A DNA stretch of 64,000 nucleotides. Origin: JANYGM01 sp043764015 (GTDB taxonomy: Bacteria > Bacteroidota > Bacteroidia > Cytophagales > Thermonemataceae). The translations under genes were made by a program, and so were the position numbers. The notes beneath the pieces are model-generated. The model was not told the DNA's origin. It ran no database searches and saw only the letters and a list, made by a program, of their open reading frames with translations. Positions 61,737 to 64,000 of the stretch are shown piece after piece; positions within the stretch are counted from its first letter, which is position 1, and every line of letters begins with the position of its first letter. The stretch lies in assembly GCA_043764015.1 (NCBI GenBank), contig JAYUKY010000105.1:1-64000 (forward strand). Reading direction: 5' to 3'.

Positions 61737-61800
61737 TCAATTACGAATTATCAATTACGAATTACGTTTTTTTCAATTACGAATTACGAATTACGAATAA
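61735..61800. repeat. Heptamer repeat tract
   Basis: Four to five AATTACG/AATTATC units, a T-run (61767-61773) and three more AATTACG units in the same orientation. It lies between the ABC permease stop and the broken four-helix-bundle gene. Confidence 0.85.
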
Positions 61801-61810
61801 ATCAAAAATA

Positions 61811-62161
61811 ATGAAAGATAATCTTATATAAGAAAAAACTTATGCGTTTGCAGTTCGTATAGTAAAACTCTATCAATATTTGACTAAAAATAAAAAAGAT
61901 TTAGTATTAGCAAAGCAATTATTACGTTCTGGTACTTCTATTGGCGCAAATGTAGAAGAAGCTATTGGAGGACAATCTCAAAATGATTTTATACACAAAT
62001 TAAGTATTTCCTACAAAGAAGCAAGAGAAACACGTTTTTGGCTACGTTTACTAAAAGATACTGATTATTTGACAGAAAAAGAGGCTAATTCTCTTTTGGA
62101 AGATGTAGAAGAAATATTGCGTATCATTGGGAAAATTCAAATCACAATGAAAAATAAATAA
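61811..62161 (+). pseudogene. Four-helix-bundle (S23-type) gene with a premature stop
   Basis: From the ATG at 61811 the frame reads Met-Lys-Asp-Asn-Leu-Ile, then TAA at 61829-61831. It then continues as EKTYAFAVRIVKLYQYLTKN and LLRSGTSIGANVEEAIGGQS. This is the four-helix-bundle family (originally described in 23S rRNA intervening sequences), which usually begins Met-Lys-Asp-Asn and runs about 115-120 residues. The stop removes the first helix. Translation could restart at a TTG (61880) to give 93 residues, but this would lack helix 1. It is called a pseudogene, though a base error at codon 7 would restore it. Confidence 0.8.
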
Positions 62162-62170
62162 AATTCAAGT

Positions 62171-62291
62171 CAGTTACGAAAATTCAATTACGAATTACGA
62201 ATTATCAATTACGAAAAAAATGTAGTTCTATTCTTGTAGTTAAATTATTGTAGTTGAACTCTCGTAATTGATAATTCGTAATTCGTAATTG
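62171..62291. repeat. Longest heptamer array, with a 29-bp perfect inverted repeat
   Basis: Left arm 62186-62214 is the exact reverse complement of right arm 62262-62290. Both arms are 7-bp units in register (TTACGAA, TTATCAA). Between them, TGTAGTT recurs every 14 bp (62221, 62235, 62249), also in register. Confidence 0.9.
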
Positions 62292-62300
62292 AAACCAAAG

Positions 62301-63287
62301 ATGTTTTTTTCTATTATTATTCCCATTTTCAACCGCCCAGACGAGCTAGACGAACTTTTGCAAAGCCTTACTTTGCAGAAATTTGATACTAATACTATTA
62401 CTCAAAACATTCGTTTTGAGGTAATTATTATTGAAGATGGTTCTACCAACAAAGCAGAAATTGTTTGCTCAAAATATCATTCTCAACTAGATATTAAGTA
62501 TTTTTATAAAGAAAATGCGGGTCAGGGTTTTGCTCGTAATGTAGGTTTTGAGAAAGCCACAGGGGATTATTTTATTGTTTTTGATTCTGATTGCATTATC
62601 CCTCCTAATTATTTGCAAACTGTTTATAATTCTTTGCAAGTCAATTATTTAGATGCTTTTGGAGGTCCAGATGCCGCTCACGAAAGTTTTACGCCTGTGC
62701 AAAAAGCCATTAGTTATGCTATGACTTCCCTTTTTTCTACTGGCGGCATTAGAGGAAACAAAAATTCTGCGGAAAAATTCCGCCCTCGTAGCTTTAATAT
62801 GGGTATTTCACGCAAAGTTTGGGAAACGACCAAAGGCTATAAAATTACGAGAATGGGCGAAGATATTGAGTTTAGTATTCGTATTGAAAAAGCAGGTTTT
62901 AAGACTGGACTTATTGCAGAGGCGTTTGTGTATCATAAAAGACGTACTAATTTTTCACAATTCTATAAGCAATTACATTTTTTTGGTCGTGGACGCATCA
63001 ATATACGTCATTTTTTTCCAGAAGAATTAAAATTAGTACATACTTTTCCAGCATTTTTTATGCTTTATTTATGCTTATCTCCTTTTATTCTGATTTTTTC
63101 AGCAAAATTATGTTTGGTACATTTTTTTACTATTCTTTTTTATTTTTCAGTAATATTTTTTGATGCACTAAGGAAAACTAAAAATTTGAAAGTTGCTTTT
63201 TTGAGTATTTTTGCCGTTTTTATTCAATTATCAGCGTATGGAATAGGTTTTTTGAAAGAAACTTTAGCGTTAGTTATGAAAAACTAA
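62301..63287 (+). CDS. Family 2 glycosyltransferase with C-terminal membrane helices
   Basis: I start at the ATG at 62301; the TTG at 62289 is in the repeat array. The 328-residue product has the GT2 pattern: FSIIIPIFNRPDELDELL, IIEDGST, GFARNVGFEKATGDYFIVFDSDC (DxD) and GEDIEFSIRI. A hydrophobic C-terminal part of two to three helices (about 245-320) follows. It likely adds a sugar to a lipid or polysaccharide at the inner membrane. Donor and product are unknown. No other polysaccharide genes are in the window. Confidence 0.9.
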   Translation: MFFSIIIPIFNRPDELDELLQSLTLQKFDTNTITQNIRFEVIIIEDGSTNKAEIVCSKYHSQLDIKYFYKENAGQGFARNVGFEKATGDYFIVFDSDCIIPPNYLQTVYNSLQVNYLDAFGGPDAAHESFTPVQKAISYAMTSLFSTGGIRGNKNSAEKFRPRSFNMGISRKVWETTKGYKITRMGEDIEFSIRIEKAGFKTGLIAEAFVYHKRRTNFSQFYKQLHFFGRGRINIRHFFPEELKLVHTFPAFFMLYLCLSPFILIFSAKLCLVHFFTILFYFSVIFFDALRKTKNLKVAFLSIFAVFIQLSAYGIGFLKETLALVMKN

Positions 63288-63458
63288 CTTCATAAGTAGA
63301 TACAATTTTTAGGTAATAAACAAAAAACTGTTTTTTAATGCTTCTTGATGCATAAAATACAAAAATATAATTCATTGATAATTAAGACATTATATAATTT
63401 GTCAGTAGTGCAATTTAAATCAAAAAAATCTTTTCGTAAAAACCCTTAAAAAATCTCT

Positions 63459-64000
63459 ATGAAAAATATTCAAAAAAATATCACTAAAATAATTATTATA
63501 AGCATTTTAGCTTTTAATATTATTCCTTTTGTAAGCACTCCAGAAATGATTGCGCAAGAGAAAATAAATGAAAAAAGCACTAAAATAAAACCTATGGAGT
63601 ATCCTCAAACAAAGAAAAATAACAAAATAGACGACTATTTTGGCACAAAAGTAAATGACCCTTACCATTGGTTAGAGGCATCAGATGCACCTGAAACAAA
63701 AAATTGGGTAATTACACAAAATAGGCTTACACAATCTTATTTAGCACAAATTCCAAAGGAAAAAATTAAAAATAGACTAGAAAAAGTTTGGAATTTTCCT
63801 AAGATGAGCGCACCTTCAAAAAAAGGAAATTATTATGTTTATCTCAAAAATAATGGATTACAAAATCAATCAGTTTTTTTTATCAAAAAAAGCCTCAATG
63901 GAGAAGAACAAGTGCTTTTAGACCCAAATACGCTAGCAAAAGATGGTACTATTTCTGTTAATTCTTGGAGTTTTTCTGATGATGGCAAATATTTTGCGTT
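63459..64000 (+). CDS. Prolyl oligopeptidase, N-terminal part (runs off the window)
   Basis: An open frame from the ATG at 63459 reaches the window end without a stop (180 codons). It begins with a signal peptide (about 1-32, ending IAQE). After a polar stretch it shows YPQTKKNNKIDDYFGTKVND, PYHWLEASDAPETKNWV and FPKMSAPSKKGNYYVYLKN. These are the N-terminal landmarks of S9A prolyl oligopeptidases (peptidase_S9_N beta-propeller). The catalytic Ser-Asp-His part is beyond the window. It should be a periplasmic serine peptidase that cleaves after Pro in short peptides. Confidence 0.9.
   Translation, partial: MKNIQKNITKIIIISILAFNIIPFVSTPEMIAQEKINEKSTKIKPMEYPQTKKNNKIDDYFGTKVNDPYHWLEASDAPETKNWVITQNRLTQSYLAQIPKEKIKNRLEKVWNFPKMSAPSKKGNYYVYLKNNGLQNQSVFFIKKSLNGEEQVLLDPNTLAKDGTISVNSWSFSDDGKYFA

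Noticed and set aside
62171..62291. CRISPR array
   Set aside because: The repeats are 7 bp and contiguous, with no 28-36-bp repeats, no unique spacers and no cas genes.
1..64000. IS elements, prophage or rRNA genes
   Set aside because: No transposase, integrase, phage structural protein or rRNA sequence was recognised. The mobile-type DNA seen is short and non-coding.

Overview
The window is low-GC, AT-rich chromosomal DNA from a member of the Bacteroidota, most likely a Cytophagales-type gliding or environmental bacterium. The lineage call rests on several things seen directly: TAnnTTTG promoter -7 boxes with TTTG at -33 and 19 bp spacing; a type IX secretion (gliding-motility-type) C-terminal sorting domain on a giant SBBP-repeat protein; MutL, GreA-like, TamB and YbbR-like proteins of Bacteroidota type; and a tRNA-Tyr/Gly/Thr-tuf operon. 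No rRNA, phage, IS transposase or CRISPR array was found. The genus cannot be named from the sequence.

Layout. 0.3-8.6 kb: small uncharacterised envelope proteins, the giant T9SS-sorted protein, a 2-oxoglutarate/Fe(II) oxygenase, and aroA with two palindromic elements inserted in frame. 8.8-12.4 kb: a copper-type MbnP/MbnH cluster (Cys-motif small protein, MbnP-like lipoprotein, di-heme peroxidase-like lipoprotein, outer-membrane-like protein). 12.6-20.7 kb: aspartate aminotransferase, ung, PhoD-like phosphatase, a KdsC-like phosphatase beside a transaldolase-CBS fusion, a double BON-like acidic protein, a DEAD-box helicase and a Nudix hydrolase. 20.7-31.9 kb: an SDR, a periplasmic-repeat/pore-like membrane protein, a type III PKS, a TonB-like protein, a PAS histidine kinase, a GreA-like protein, mutL, a glycosyltransferase, trxA and ispF. 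32.0-42.6 kb: mrdA, gpmI, a DUF420 protein, a lipid kinase, a YbbR-like protein, fabG, the tRNA-tuf operon and a DMT transporter. 42.6-59.2 kb: two large single-chain restriction-methylation enzymes, each near a small PD-(D/E)XK-like protein, surrounding tsaD and tamB. 59.4-64 kb: udk, an RCK potassium-channel regulator, an ABC permease, a broken four-helix-bundle gene, a GT2 glycosyltransferase and the 5' end of a prolyl oligopeptidase.

The most striking content is repetitive and mostly non-coding. (1) A family of 7-bp tandem units, consensus TRYGARK (often AATTACG or AATTGTG in another phase), lies in at least 17 places, often as inverted arms forming hairpins, and runs into the ends of several genes. 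(2) A ~124-bp MITE-like element with ~26-bp inverted ends occurs twice complete and once as a half copy that supplies the N-terminus of a lipid kinase. (3) A ~72-bp double-hairpin element is inserted twice in frame in aroA. (4) A conserved ~40-nt core is linked to an 8-bp-arm hairpin whose sequence differs between copies while pairing is kept.
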